DNA of 64,000 bases from Clostridia bacterium. GTDB taxonomy: Bacteria; Bacillota; Clostridia; Peptostreptococcales; Anaerovoracaceae. Positions 8,772-17,139 of this stretch are shown in pieces. Each line of letters begins with the position of its first letter. Position 1 is the stretch's first letter. The stretch covers positions 8,264-72,263 of the forward strand of contig CABJAP010000019.1 of the NCBI GenBank assembly GCA_902363595.1, written 5' to 3'. The translations under genes and the position numbers were made by a program. A model generated the notes under the pieces. That model did no database searches. It saw only the letters and a program-made list of their open reading frames with translations, and had not been told where the DNA came from.

Positions 8772-9938
8772 CTAAAGTTGTTCTGTGACTTTGGCAAATA
8801 CATGCACGTTTCTCTTTTCCAGCTCCCTGAAATAGATATCAGTATTCAGAACCTGTTCGCCGGTAAAGAAGCCTTTTTCTTTGACCTGCCCTCTTGCCAG
8901 CATTTTAGCGGTAATCGCCCCCGGAAAACCTACTGAGAAATGTCCGTTGGATAAACCCCAAGGATGGTGGTGGAGATCCGTCTCCACTTCATACGTGCAT
9001 TTCTTCCCGTCCTTTGTGCCCGTAACAATGACACGCAAAAGTTTCATATCATCCGGCGTTCCCATCTTTGTTCCCGGTTTGGTCTCGAACACTTCCAGCA
9101 GAAAATCTCTAGGTGCGATCGCCGTGCCTTTTACGTTGATCTTTTCCTGACTGCCCAGTCCATTTTCGATGAGGAAACGCAGACGTTCTTCAAACAGTGT
9201 GGGCAGCGCCAGCTTAAAGGCTACGTTCTTAATGCCTTTGTCTTTATATGCAATGGGCATGGTAGCTACTTCCGAATGAATCATGTTATACAGATTCAAT
9301 GTTCCGTAGGGCTCTGGAAAATCCACCGTCATTTTGCCGGAAAAAGGCGGCAGCTCCACATGCTCTCCGTCCTTATATTCAAAATTGTTCATTGTGAATT
9401 CTTCAATAATGGTGTTTAGAGCATAGGGCGGAACAAAGCCATATCCAGACGCACTGCGATTGATGATCGCATCCAGAATCAAAATATCCTCTACTGTATC
9501 CAAACGATCCGTCGCATATTTAGTCAATACGTTTACGATTCCCGGAGCGCTGCCGGATCCCACGATTCCGGTAATTCCCGCTCGTCTGAAATCCTCGTCT
9601 CGTCCCATCTGTTCCACCGCCCAGTGAAACAGGCCGCCGAAATCCGTGTAATTGGTCTTTGACTCGATGCAGGCGTCCATCACATCCATATTGAACACAT
9701 GGGATGAACCGTTGATGACAACATCGTATTCTTCCAATGCTTGAGCCAGTGTCTGCGTATCCTTGAGATCGATTGCCTTTGTCTCAATCTTGGGCGAACC
9801 GACCAGTTCCTTTCTGGCCTTCAATGCCTCTTCATTGATATCGATCAATAAGACTTTTTCCACATCCTCCGTTTCTACAAAATCATAGATTGCAGATAAG
9901 CTCTGCCTTCCTGCTCCACCTGTTATTGCCGCTTTCAT
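8772..9938 (-). CDS. saccharopine dehydrogenase family protein (paralogue 1)
   Basis: The 388-residue protein opens with MKAAITGGAGRQSLSAIYDF, a Rossmann NAD(P) site, and continues with VLLIDINEEALKARKELVG and VVINGSSHVFNMDVMDACIE, the pattern of the saccharopine/carboxynorspermidine dehydrogenase family (oxidative cleavage or reductive formation of a secondary amine of amino acids). The start at 9938 follows GGAGGTAAAACG, and a strong sigma-54 promoter lies 69 bp upstream. It is a single-gene unit with its own terminator. A second family member is at 30325-31554. Lysine or another diamino acid is a reasonable substrate class, but the real substrate is unknown. Confidence 0.75.
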   Translation of the reverse strand: MKAAITGGAGRQSLSAIYDFVETEDVEKVLLIDINEEALKARKELVGSPKIETKAIDLKDTQTLAQALEEYDVVINGSSHVFNMDVMDACIESKTNYTDFGGLFHWAVEQMGRDEDFRRAGITGIVGSGSAPGIVNVLTKYATDRLDTVEDILILDAIINRSASGYGFVPPYALNTIIEEFTMNNFEYKDGEHVELPPFSGKMTVDFPEPYGTLNLYNMIHSEVATMPIAYKDKGIKNVAFKLALPTLFEERLRFLIENGLGSQEKINVKGTAIAPRDFLLEVFETKPGTKMGTPDDMKLLRVIVTGTKDGKKCTYEVETDLHHHPWGLSNGHFSVGFPGAITAKMLARGQVKEKGFFTGEQVLNTDIYFRELEKRNVHVFAKVTEQL

Positions 9939-10006
9939 CGTTTTACCTCCTAAATTAATCTGCTCCTGCCGATCACTACGTTTAAATATTTGCACTTATT
10001 TGTAAC

Positions 10007-10021
10007 GCAAACGGTGTGCCA
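10007..10021 (-). promoter_or_regulatory. sigma-54 promoter of the saccharopine-dehydrogenase-like gene 1
   Basis: The complement reads TGGCAC-ACCGT-TTGCG, a full match to TGGCAC-N5-TTGC with both the GG and GC dinucleotides at the right spacing. The coding start is 69 bp downstream. Confidence 0.85.
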
Positions 10022-10129
10022 AAAGCGAAAATATTTTTTATTATATTTCTGATCCCTTGTTTTTCAACGTTTTCCCGCCTCTTGACAGTCGGGCAATCTT
10101 TTGCCGTTCAGCTATGGCCTGCCGCCGCC

Positions 10130-10143
10130 ATGCACCTGCGCAT
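10130..10143. promoter_or_regulatory. candidate enhancer site ATGC-N6-GCAT (1)
   Basis: ATGCACCTGCGCAT is a 14-bp interrupted palindrome 108 bp upstream of the -24 box at 10021, a usual distance for an activator of sigma-54 promoters. The same arms and spacing recur at three other sigma-54 promoters in the window. A second small palindrome, GGCAATCTTTTGCC, lies at 10092-10105. Confidence 0.5.
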
Positions 10144-10188
10144 ATTTTTTATGTTCTCTGGCATAGCGGCAGCCCCCTTCCTTCAAGC

Positions 10189-10398
10189 TTATTCTTCGTC
10201 CTCTTCTACCCGGAAGACCCCTCGTTTGATTTCTATCAAGTAGAGAACCAGACAAATAGGTCCGCAAACAAAATTAGCAATGATTAAAAAGTAGAATATG
10301 GGCGTATTTCCTACCGTAAACCCATACAGAATCAGCAGGCTTATGATTACGACGACAACCGAAAAAATATTTCCGATTCGATTATTTTTATCAGACAT
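10189..10398 (-). CDS. small two-span membrane protein paired with a Na+/solute symporter
   Basis: The 69-residue product has two hydrophobic segments (about 9-30 and 33-56), a positively charged start (MSDKNNR) and an acidic tail (VEEDEE). The ribosome site is AAAGGAGAACGTC, and the gene begins 17 bp after the symporter gene ends, so it is very likely co-transcribed. I do not recognise the family. Small accessory membrane proteins are known for some sodium/solute symporters, and this position suggests such a role, which is inference. Confidence 0.72.
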   Translation of the reverse strand: MSDKNNRIGNIFSVVVVIISLLILYGFTVGNTPIFYFLIIANFVCGPICLVLYLIEIKRGVFRVEEDEE

Positions 10399-10415
10399 GA
10401 CGTTCTCCTTTCTTT

Positions 10416-11858
10416 CTATGCTCCCAGCTTATCCTTTTCTTTTTGTGCCTTGTAAGTCATGGGGCAGGCGGTAAAGTAAACCACAAAGCTGATTACCCAG
10501 GTAAATACATTGGATGGTATTCCATAGGGTGCTTTTAAAGCAAACTCCCATATCGCATAGGCGACAATGCCGCAGAGTACTGCAATAAAACCTCCGTTGG
10601 CGGTCTTTCGCTTATAAAAGAACCCAGCTACAATGGGAATGAAGAACACCGCGACCTGGAATCCGCCTATGTAGTACCAGGCGTTGGCAATGCCGTCGCT
10701 CCAAAGATACGTCCCCAGGATAATGAACAATCCCACAAATACGATCATTACCCGGCTCAATTTGAGAACTGCCGCATCCTTCATACTCGGCTTTATTAAA
10801 TCTTTGCACACATCCTTTGCCAAAATACCTGCACTGATTAAAATATCGGCGCTGGAGGTGGACATGACAGCCGCTACCAGGGCGGCTACAAAGAGCCCTC
10901 TCAAACCGGTGGGCAAAACGGTGAATACCGCGGCCCAGAATCCCTGGGAGATGGTCTCTGCTTCGGGGAACATGACAGATGCTGCCATACCGCCGAAGAC
11001 CATGATTGCGCTGAAGGAGATTCCGATTCCCAACATAACCGAATAAGCGACTTTAATTTCGCCTCCGCCCTTAGCAGCACCGAATCTCTGATAACTCTGC
11101 GCATTGACATATAGGGCCGCAGCTCCAATTACCCATGCCACCACATCCAGGGCCGAGTTATGTCCCAAAGGCGTGAGCAGTACTGGGTCGGTAGCCGCAA
11201 TGGAATCATAGACCGGCTGCAATCCGCCGAAATGGAGCAAGAGACCGAGCCCCAGTGCTCCGGCCGCAATGGTCATAACCGCGAACTGAATCATGTCGGT
11301 TACTGCCAGCGCCCACAGACCTGCCATTGCCGTGTAGAAAATAATTCCCACTCCCGCAATGACCACGGTGGCATAGATAGGAAGCCCGGATACCATATGG
11401 AGCACATCGCCCACCGCGAACAGCAGCGCCGCTGAATACAGCACGGAGAAAATCGGGACAATGGTAGACAAAGCTTTCGTTTTCTTATCGTAAAAGTATC
11501 CGACCAAATCCGGCAGCGTCACCACATAATCGGGAATCTTGTCCCTTGTAAAAGGTCCAATCCAGATAGCCAGAGGCAAACGCATCAACCCGGTTGGCAC
11601 TACATAAATAAATAAAATAGAAATTCCCATGGTCCAGCCGCATTCAGCCAGACCGACGATGGTCCACGAGTCATACCACCCGGCCATGGCCACACCAATG
11701 AGGACGGGAATGGTCAGCCGGCGCGAAGCTACGAAAAAGCTCTTAAAGCTCTTGCTGGCCCTGCTGTGCATAACGAACCCCACACCCAGGACAGCCACAA
11801 AATAAACTACCAGTATGATCCAATCCAGCGATGACCACAATTCGTTAAAATCAATCAT
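10416..11858 (-). CDS. sodium:solute symporter family protein (SSS)
   Basis: The 480-residue protein has about 13 membrane spans and family features such as SRRLTIPVLIGVAMAGWYDSW near the N-terminus and MSTSSADILISAGILAKDV in the second half. This latter stretch is the conserved Na+ site region of the SSS family. It would import a small solute with Na+. The gene has GGAGAAAAAA before ATG and lies in an operon with the upstream 196-residue protein gene and the downstream small membrane protein gene. The transport substrate is unknown. Its sigma-54 control suggests an inducible nitrogen or carbon source. Confidence 0.86.
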   Translation of the reverse strand: MIDFNELWSSLDWIILVVYFVAVLGVGFVMHSRASKSFKSFFVASRRLTIPVLIGVAMAGWYDSWTIVGLAECGWTMGISILFIYVVPTGLMRLPLAIWIGPFTRDKIPDYVVTLPDLVGYFYDKKTKALSTIVPIFSVLYSAALLFAVGDVLHMVSGLPIYATVVIAGVGIIFYTAMAGLWALAVTDMIQFAVMTIAAGALGLGLLLHFGGLQPVYDSIAATDPVLLTPLGHNSALDVVAWVIGAAALYVNAQSYQRFGAAKGGGEIKVAYSVMLGIGISFSAIMVFGGMAASVMFPEAETISQGFWAAVFTVLPTGLRGLFVAALVAAVMSTSSADILISAGILAKDVCKDLIKPSMKDAAVLKLSRVMIVFVGLFIILGTYLWSDGIANAWYYIGGFQVAVFFIPIVAGFFYKRKTANGGFIAVLCGIVAYAIWEFALKAPYGIPSNVFTWVISFVVYFTACPMTYKAQKEKDKLGA

Positions 11859-11893
11859 TTTTTTCTCCTTTCCTGAAAAAAGCTTTTACTGTT

Positions 11894-12484
11894 TTAACTA
11901 TCCAGTCTTACCTTTAGTCCGCTAATATGTTCTGATGATAAGGCGTATTGATCCAAATAAGCGTATTTCACCATCTCTTTTCCCCTGGCAGCAACGACCA
12001 TTTCAACCGCGGGACGATAGAATTCATTTTTCTTCCTTAGTTTAATTTCCGATCTCCCTCTGGAGATCCGCTGCAAATATTTATAACGTATCATGTCGTA
12101 GCATTTTTGTTCCATCTCCTGTTCCGTACAGTTTTTTTGCAAAAGTTCGAAAGGCTGGTCAAGCTCCGATAAATTATTGCTCTTTGTACGGAAACGTTCT
12201 TTTTCTACTAAATCAAAATGAAAACCGTGTACCTCGTTGGCGTCGAAAATGATCGCGATTTCTCCTTGTCTGTTGAGAAATTTTGTTTTTTGCGGCCCCT
12301 TTTGCATGGAATAGTAATAGATCAACATGTTGTAGGGCACTAATACCGGTCGGTACGAAACCATTTCATACGGAACCGGATTGAAAAGTCCCAAAAACTT
12401 CACATTGAGGCTTTTCATTTTTTCCGCGACAGCTTGGTCGATGGTTTTACTCCTTTCCGTAATTCGTACTGTTTTATTCTTCAT
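11894..12484 (-). CDS. conserved-looking protein of unknown function, first gene of symporter operon
   Basis: I do not recognise this 196-residue soluble protein. It is mixed charged, with no signal peptide or membrane span, and has phrases such as GLFNPVPYEMVSYRPVLVPY and FDANEVHGFHFDLVEKERF. The C-terminal half is rich in basic residues (RISRGRSEIKLRKKNEF). The start has a strong GGAGGGCCGCAAT, and a perfect sigma-54 promoter lies 55 bp upstream. The SSS symporter gene follows 35 bp after its stop, so the two are surely co-expressed. It could be a substrate-specific accessory protein or regulator of uptake, but there is no direct evidence. Confidence 0.75.
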   Translation of the reverse strand: MKNKTVRITERSKTIDQAVAEKMKSLNVKFLGLFNPVPYEMVSYRPVLVPYNMLIYYYSMQKGPQKTKFLNRQGEIAIIFDANEVHGFHFDLVEKERFRTKSNNLSELDQPFELLQKNCTEQEMEQKCYDMIRYKYLQRISRGRSEIKLRKKNEFYRPAVEMVVAARGKEMVKYAYLDQYALSSEHISGLKVRLDS

Positions 12485-12538
12485 ATTGCGGCCCTCCTTT
12501 TCATCAAAACGGTTTGTGCTGTCTGCCTACCAAATAGA

Positions 12539-12553
12539 GCAATATCCGTGCCA
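12539..12553 (-). promoter_or_regulatory. sigma-54 promoter of the 196-aa protein / symporter operon
   Basis: The complement reads TGGCAC-GGATA-TTGCT, a full consensus match 55 bp before the start codon at 12484. Confidence 0.85.
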
Positions 12554-12658
12554 CTGCACTTTTTTCTCTATATTGGCGCATTTTTCAGCGCTCTTTATTT
12601 TTATTGCTGTTTTTTTATGAATTTTCAGTTATTTTTTATGCTCTCCCGCATATGGTTT

Positions 12659-12672
12659 TTGCAGCTGTGCAT
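12659..12672. promoter_or_regulatory. candidate enhancer site TTGC-N6-GCAT (2)
   Basis: TTGCAGCTGTGCAT matches the ATGC-N6-GCAT repeat with one change in the left arm. It lies between the stop codon of the alcohol dehydrogenase gene and the symporter operon, 105 bp upstream of the -24 box at 12553. Confidence 0.42.
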
Positions 12673-12676
12673 ACGC

Positions 12677-13834
12677 TTAGCCCTCTTCATAGGTTTTTTG
12701 GACCAGCTCAATATATTTTTCTTTATTTACCGGTCTGGCATTACTGGGGGTGGATACATTTACCATGCAGACCTCCGCCAGCATATCGAATTTATCCGGC
12801 TCTACATATCCCAGAGAGCGCAAAGAGGGAATTTCAAGATCTTTTGAGAGCTGCCGGATCCATTGGGCACCGCACTGCGCGATTTCCCGATCAGATTTTC
12901 CTGTCGGATCGATCCCCAGCGCCAGGGCTGCATCCCTATGTTTTTTCACATCCGCAGGGATATTGTATTCAAATACCACCGGCAGAAAGATCGCATTGGC
13001 GACCCCATGGGGCGTATCGTAATATCCGCCGATTGCTTCTGCAAGGCAATGAACAGAGGCAATGTCAGAAAAGCCGAAAGCCAACCCGGCCAGCAAACTT
13101 CCCATCATCATCCCATACGCATGTTCATCGCCTTTTTGATACATCATATTTCTTAAATTGGCAGCGATCAGTTTAATGGCAGCCAGGGCAAAGGCATCCG
13201 TAATGGGACTGGCGCATTTGCAGGTATAAGCCTCTAAGGCGTGGGTTAAAGCATCAACCCCTGTAGAGGCGATGATCCCCTGCGGAAGCCCTTTCAAAAG
13301 CTGCGGATCAAGCAGAGCGATATCGGGCCGTATTTTATCGTCAAAAATACAGGTTTTCTTTTTCTCTGCATCCAGCGTCAAAACCGCAAAAGATGTGACC
13401 TCGCTTCCCGTTCCCGCTGTGGTGGGTATGCACATGAGGGGAATGGGTTTTTCCTTGACTTTATTGGGTTTGAGGATGTTGGCGATGGGTCCCTGATTGG
13501 TCACCAGACAAGCGATGGCTTTGGCGCTGTCCATACTGCTTCCGCCGCCCACGGCCAATACAAAGTCCACCTGTTCCGCAATGGCTATGTTTCCCGCCTC
13601 CACGCAATGGATATCCCTTGGGTTGGGCATGATTTGATCGAAGATCACGTAAGAGATTTTCGCTTTTTTTAAAGACGCTTCCACCCTTTCTGTAATGCCC
13701 GCTCTGCGGATCCCTTCGTCGGTGACGATCATGACTTTTTGGGCCCCCTGCTCTTTTACCAGTTCTCCTGCCCGGTCCACATACCCGTTTCCAAATTCGA
13801 TTCTCGTCGATAAATTAAAACTTACTCCTTTCAT
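12677..13834 (-). CDS. iron-containing alcohol dehydrogenase (family III)
   Basis: This 385-residue NAD(P)-dependent, Fe2+-dependent oxidoreductase has the coenzyme motif GGGSSMDSAKAIA near residue 95, PTTAGTGSEVTSF, and metal ligands in DALTHALEAYTC, HCLAEAIGG and TPHGVANAIFLP. It interconverts an aldehyde and a primary alcohol, or a hydroxy acid and its semialdehyde. The start at 13834 follows GGAGGTGCTT. It is divergent from a paralogue, and each has its own sigma-54 promoter in the 157-bp gap. The PTTAGTGSEVT form resembles 4-hydroxybutyrate and 1,3-propanediol dehydrogenases, but substrate assignment is not secure. Confidence 0.86.
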   Translation of the reverse strand: MKGVSFNLSTRIEFGNGYVDRAGELVKEQGAQKVMIVTDEGIRRAGITERVEASLKKAKISYVIFDQIMPNPRDIHCVEAGNIAIAEQVDFVLAVGGGSSMDSAKAIACLVTNQGPIANILKPNKVKEKPIPLMCIPTTAGTGSEVTSFAVLTLDAEKKKTCIFDDKIRPDIALLDPQLLKGLPQGIIASTGVDALTHALEAYTCKCASPITDAFALAAIKLIAANLRNMMYQKGDEHAYGMMMGSLLAGLAFGFSDIASVHCLAEAIGGYYDTPHGVANAIFLPVVFEYNIPADVKKHRDAALALGIDPTGKSDREIAQCGAQWIRQLSKDLEIPSLRSLGYVEPDKFDMLAEVCMVNVSTPSNARPVNKEKYIELVQKTYEEG

Positions 13835-13879
13835 AAGCACCTCCTGATTCGTCAGAAATATCGGACGATTATTTATAAC

Positions 13880-13894
13880 GCAATGTTCATGCCA
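13880..13894 (-). promoter_or_regulatory. sigma-54 promoter of the minus-strand alcohol dehydrogenase
   Basis: The complement reads TGGCAT-GAACA-TTGCG, a close match to the consensus, 46 bp before the start at 13834. It is back-to-back with the plus-strand promoter at 13936. Confidence 0.78.
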
Positions 13895-13935
13895 ACCCGT
13901 TCGCCGCGGGCTGCAATGGAAGCTTGTCAGAAAAA

Positions 13936-13951
13936 TGGTATAGGATTTGCA
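13936..13951 (+). promoter_or_regulatory. sigma-54 promoter of the plus-strand alcohol dehydrogenase
   Basis: TGGTAT-AGGAT-TTGCA has the GG and GC dinucleotides at correct spacing, 41 bp before the ATG at 13992. The two divergent -24 boxes are about 41 bp apart. Confidence 0.75.
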
Positions 13952-13991
13952 TTATTTAATAACAAAGTCTAGATCATGAAGGAGGTACAAT

Positions 13992-15158
13992 ATGATTATC
14001 AATCACACGTTTGCGTTCAACCATCGCACAAGAATTTGTTTTGGGCCTGGTATATGTTCAGAAACAGGAAAGGAAGTGGGCAGTTATGGGACCCGGGCAT
14101 TGATCGTCACAGATCGCGGTGTACGCAATGCCGGTATCGTTGATAAAATTCAAATCAGCCTTAGACAAGCAGGCGTTGAGTATGCCGTTTATGACAAGAT
14201 TCTTCCCAACCCCAGAGATACCAGCTGCGATGAAGCAGCGGAACTGGGTAAGGATTTTGGCGCTGATGTGATTCTCGGTATTGGCGGCGGCAGCAGTATG
14301 GACAGCGCCAAGGCGGTGAGCGTTCTCATGAGCAACGGCGGCAGCTGCTCCCATTGGGCAAAGGTCAGAAAATTTGACAAGGAGCTGTTTCCCGTCATCT
14401 GCGTACCAACAACTTGCGGAACTGGAAGCGAAGTAACTTTTGAAGCGGTCATTACCGCTACTGAGTTGGGCATGAAAGTCTCCATGTCCGATGGTTTTAA
14501 AATGGCTCCCAAAGTGGCGATCATGGACCCGGAGTTAACCATGACGGTACCGCCGCTGGTAACAGCTTCCACTGGTATGGATGCGCTTACTCATGCACTG
14601 GAAGCTTTTACTTGCACCTACTCGCATCCCATTTCTGATGGCATCGCCATGTATGCCATGAATAAAATCGCCGGCAGTATTGTCACGGCGACAAAAGAGG
14701 GGTCTAATTTGAAAGCCAGGGAAGATATGATGGTGGGAAGCCTGATGGCTGGAATTGCTTTTACCAACACCTTTCTTGGGGCTGTCCATTGCTTTTCTGA
14801 GCGGCTGGGTGGTTTTTACGATATCCCTCACGGTATCGCCAATTCCATCTTCCTGCCCTTTGTCACGGAATATAACATGCGTGCAGATTATGAAAAACAT
14901 GCCATTGCAGCTAAATGCCTGGGGATTGAAACCTTTGGACTGTCCGATGAGGAAGCTGCCGCAGAAGGGGTCAGCAGACTCTTTGATTTAAATGATGTAC
15001 TGGGCATTCCAAAATTCAGTGAGCTGGAGGTGGTTGATCCCAAGGACTTTGAAGAAATTGCCGCTCTGTGCGACTCCCACGCCTGCAAAAAAGCAAATCC
15101 GCGCCCCATCGGCCATAAGCAGTTCTTGGAAATCCTGCAGAAGGCCTATGACTTTTAG
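13992..15158 (+). CDS. iron-containing alcohol dehydrogenase (family III), divergent paralogue
   Basis: The 388-residue protein is clearly related to the divergent neighbour: GGGSSMDSAKAVS, PTTCGTGSEVTFEAVIT, DALTHALEAFTC, HCFSERLGGFYD and IPHGIANSIFLP supply the nucleotide and iron sites. The start has GAAGGAGGTACAAT before ATG. It is a single-gene unit ended by a clear terminator. Having two such enzymes under back-to-back sigma-54 promoters suggests that both act in the same inducible pathway, perhaps on different chain lengths or redox cofactors. Confidence 0.86.
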   Translation: MIINHTFAFNHRTRICFGPGICSETGKEVGSYGTRALIVTDRGVRNAGIVDKIQISLRQAGVEYAVYDKILPNPRDTSCDEAAELGKDFGADVILGIGGGSSMDSAKAVSVLMSNGGSCSHWAKVRKFDKELFPVICVPTTCGTGSEVTFEAVITATELGMKVSMSDGFKMAPKVAIMDPELTMTVPPLVTASTGMDALTHALEAFTCTYSHPISDGIAMYAMNKIAGSIVTATKEGSNLKAREDMMVGSLMAGIAFTNTFLGAVHCFSERLGGFYDIPHGIANSIFLPFVTEYNMRADYEKHAIAAKCLGIETFGLSDEEAAAEGVSRLFDLNDVLGIPKFSELEVVDPKDFEEIAALCDSHACKKANPRPIGHKQFLEILQKAYDF

Positions 15159-15194
15159 AAAGAGGAAGTCTGTTTTCTGCTTAGAGGACCATCA

Positions 15195-15234
15195 GCAAAA
15201 AGGTATCACCACTTTTGGCGATACCTTTTTCCTT
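15195..15234 (+). terminator. Rho-independent terminator after the plus-strand alcohol dehydrogenase
   Basis: AAAAAGGTATC pairs with GATACCTTTTT around a 12-nt loop, followed by CCTTTTG. It is nearly symmetric, so it may also serve the minus-strand genes that end at 15267. Confidence 0.8.
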
Positions 15235-15266
15235 TTGACAAAGTATTCGTTCCTTTTAACGGTGCG

Positions 15267-15507
15267 TTAAACGCCCTTTTTATGTTTAATGGATTTCACT
15301 TCTGGCGAAACAATATAGGGAGCATTTTGTAATTTCCGTTTGCCTTCTTTAAACTTGCTCCAAAAACTGATGTCCGCCTTAGGATTGACGTAATCAGCCT
15401 CAGCCTTCAGCGCGGCCCACCTTAATCAATTCAATTTCTTTTGCCCTGGTCAAAGCAGAAAGCCATTCATCCTCTGCTCCACTCTGCTCTACAATAAATA
15501 CTTTCAC
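15267..15507 (-). pseudogene. small gene split by a one-base frameshift, coupled to the amidohydrolase gene
   Basis: A GTG at 15507 overlaps the amidohydrolase stop (GTGA), the usual sign of coupled translation. The first frame reads MKVFIVEQSGAEDEW and on to a stop at about residue 37. The next frame then stays open (WAALKAEADYVNPKADIS ... SIKHKKGV) to a TAA at 15267. The total is 241 bases, which is 80 codons plus one extra base, so a single-base insertion around 15405-15420 explains it. The joined product would be about 79 residues, soluble and lysine-rich at the C-terminus. I do not recognise the family. It could be a true pseudogene, a sequencing error or a programmed shift. Confidence 0.6.
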
Positions 15508-17120
15508 CCTTTTTCCTCCTCATAAACAATTCTGCCGTCTACCATGGTCAAAAGCGGCTTAACATGGAACATTTGGTCTCTGTCATGGCAGATCTGAAAA
15601 ATATTTTTATCCAGCACGACCATATCCGCCAGTTTGCCTGCCTCCAAAGTACCTAATCGCTCCTCCATTCCGGCGGCGAAAATGCCTCCGTATGTATAAG
15701 CCTTTACCGACTCCTCCACGCTCACCCGTTCTCTTGGATTCCATCCGCCCTGTGGCTGGAGCTGATTTGTCAATCGATTGACCGCACGAAAGATGCCTCT
15801 CCACGGATCCAGCGGTGCCACAGGGCTGTCCGTGCCGTAGGCCAAAACGCCTCCCCCTTTGCGGATCGATTCAAAAGGCCAGGAATAATTCATCCGGATT
15901 GGCCCTAATTTTTTGTGAAAAGGGTGCTCCACAAAATCATATTTGGGCAGATGCTCCGGCTGAACGGAGGCAATGACACCCAGTTCTCCGAACCTGGGTA
16001 TATCTTCCGGCGTCGTAACTTCGATATGCTCGATGCAATGGCGCAGATCCTTTCTCCCGTACAAGTTTTGAGCAGTTTCAAAGGAGTCAAGGCAAAGACG
16101 CACCCCCGCATCACCGCAGGCATGAATACGCATTTGGACATCACCTTTATGAAAGGTTTTCACCAGCTCTAAAAATCGATCAGGATCGATCATGGGCGTT
16201 CCCTTTTCTTTCGGATTGTCCCAGTAGCCTTCCAGCATATACCCCGAGTCACCTTGGGGCGTTCCATCGATAAAGGCTTTCACGCCGCAGCATTTGAGCA
16301 TCGAAGACGAATATTTGCGCTGCAGCTCATGAACCTCCTTGAGTGGCTTCTCAAGCTCCACATAGAAAAAAATTCTAGCATTAAGCCCACCGCTGTCCTC
16401 AAGGTACTTATACGCTTCCGGCCGAATGGGACAGACGCCTACGACATCCCCGAGAGAGGTGATACCACAGCGGTTGGCGGTTTTAATAAAGACCTTGGCG
16501 TAGTTGGCGACCTCTTCATCCGACATCCGCTCAAATATTTTTTTCTGAACCTCAAACATAGCCGTTTCATGGAGGTATCCGGCGGGGTTCCCCTCTTCAT
16601 CTCTGCTGATCCTCCCATTGGGCGGGTCCGGCGTCTCCTTTGTTATATGGAAGATTTCCAGCGTCTTACTGTTGACCCATGCTCCGTGACACTCTTTATT
16701 CAATGCAAAGACCGGAACGTCGGGGAAATATTGGTCAAGAGCAGCCTTGCTCGGCTCTTTGCTGGTATTCCACAGAATGTCGTCCCAGGCGCCTCCCAGG
16801 ACCCATTGTTCTTTTGTCTTACTTTTATTTCTTTCCCACAGCATCCGGGCGGCTTCCTCTTCAGAGGCTGCCGTTCGCAAATCGCCATCCAGCTCAATGG
16901 TTGCGCTGTTGATCAAGTGAACGTGAAAATCACAAAACCCCGGCAGCACCAAGTTATCCGTAAAATCGTAAACGTCCTCTGCTTTCATCAACTGTGGAAA
17001 ATCTTCACGCTTTTCATAAGGAATCAGCTGATGGATCGAATTGCCGTCTATGCAGACATATCCATCGATCCACTGGCCTTCTTTGTTGGTATATATATAT
17101 TTACTTCGGATTGTGATCAT
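15504..17120 (-). CDS. YtcJ-like metal-dependent amidohydrolase
   Basis: The 538-residue enzyme belongs to amidohydrolase family 3, which hydrolyses amide or imide bonds at C-N centres using one or two divalent metals. Visible motifs are PGFCDFHVHL (metal histidines), RIHACGDAGVRLCLDSFE, HCIEHIE and AYGTDSPVAPLDPW with the catalytic aspartate. The start at 17120 has GGAGGATTTGATT. It is the fourth gene of the operon that begins with the molybdenum hydroxylase at 22409, and it is coupled to the frameshifted small gene. A ring-opening or deacylation step on a hydroxylated N-heterocycle would fit the context, but this is inference. Confidence 0.84.
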   Translation of the reverse strand: MITIRSKYIYTNKEGQWIDGYVCIDGNSIHQLIPYEKREDFPQLMKAEDVYDFTDNLVLPGFCDFHVHLINSATIELDGDLRTAASEEEAARMLWERNKSKTKEQWVLGGAWDDILWNTSKEPSKAALDQYFPDVPVFALNKECHGAWVNSKTLEIFHITKETPDPPNGRISRDEEGNPAGYLHETAMFEVQKKIFERMSDEEVANYAKVFIKTANRCGITSLGDVVGVCPIRPEAYKYLEDSGGLNARIFFYVELEKPLKEVHELQRKYSSSMLKCCGVKAFIDGTPQGDSGYMLEGYWDNPKEKGTPMIDPDRFLELVKTFHKGDVQMRIHACGDAGVRLCLDSFETAQNLYGRKDLRHCIEHIEVTTPEDIPRFGELGVIASVQPEHLPKYDFVEHPFHKKLGPIRMNYSWPFESIRKGGGVLAYGTDSPVAPLDPWRGIFRAVNRLTNQLQPQGGWNPRERVSVEESVKAYTYGGIFAAGMEERLGTLEAGKLADMVVLDKNIFQICHDRDQMFHVKPLLTMVDGRIVYEEEKG

Positions 17121-17139
17121 AATCAAATCCTCCTCACTT

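Noticed and set aside
12604..13176. 190-codon open frame on the plus strand
   Set aside because: Antisense to the iron alcohol dehydrogenase gene; no ribosome site and an unnatural proline/histidine-rich product.
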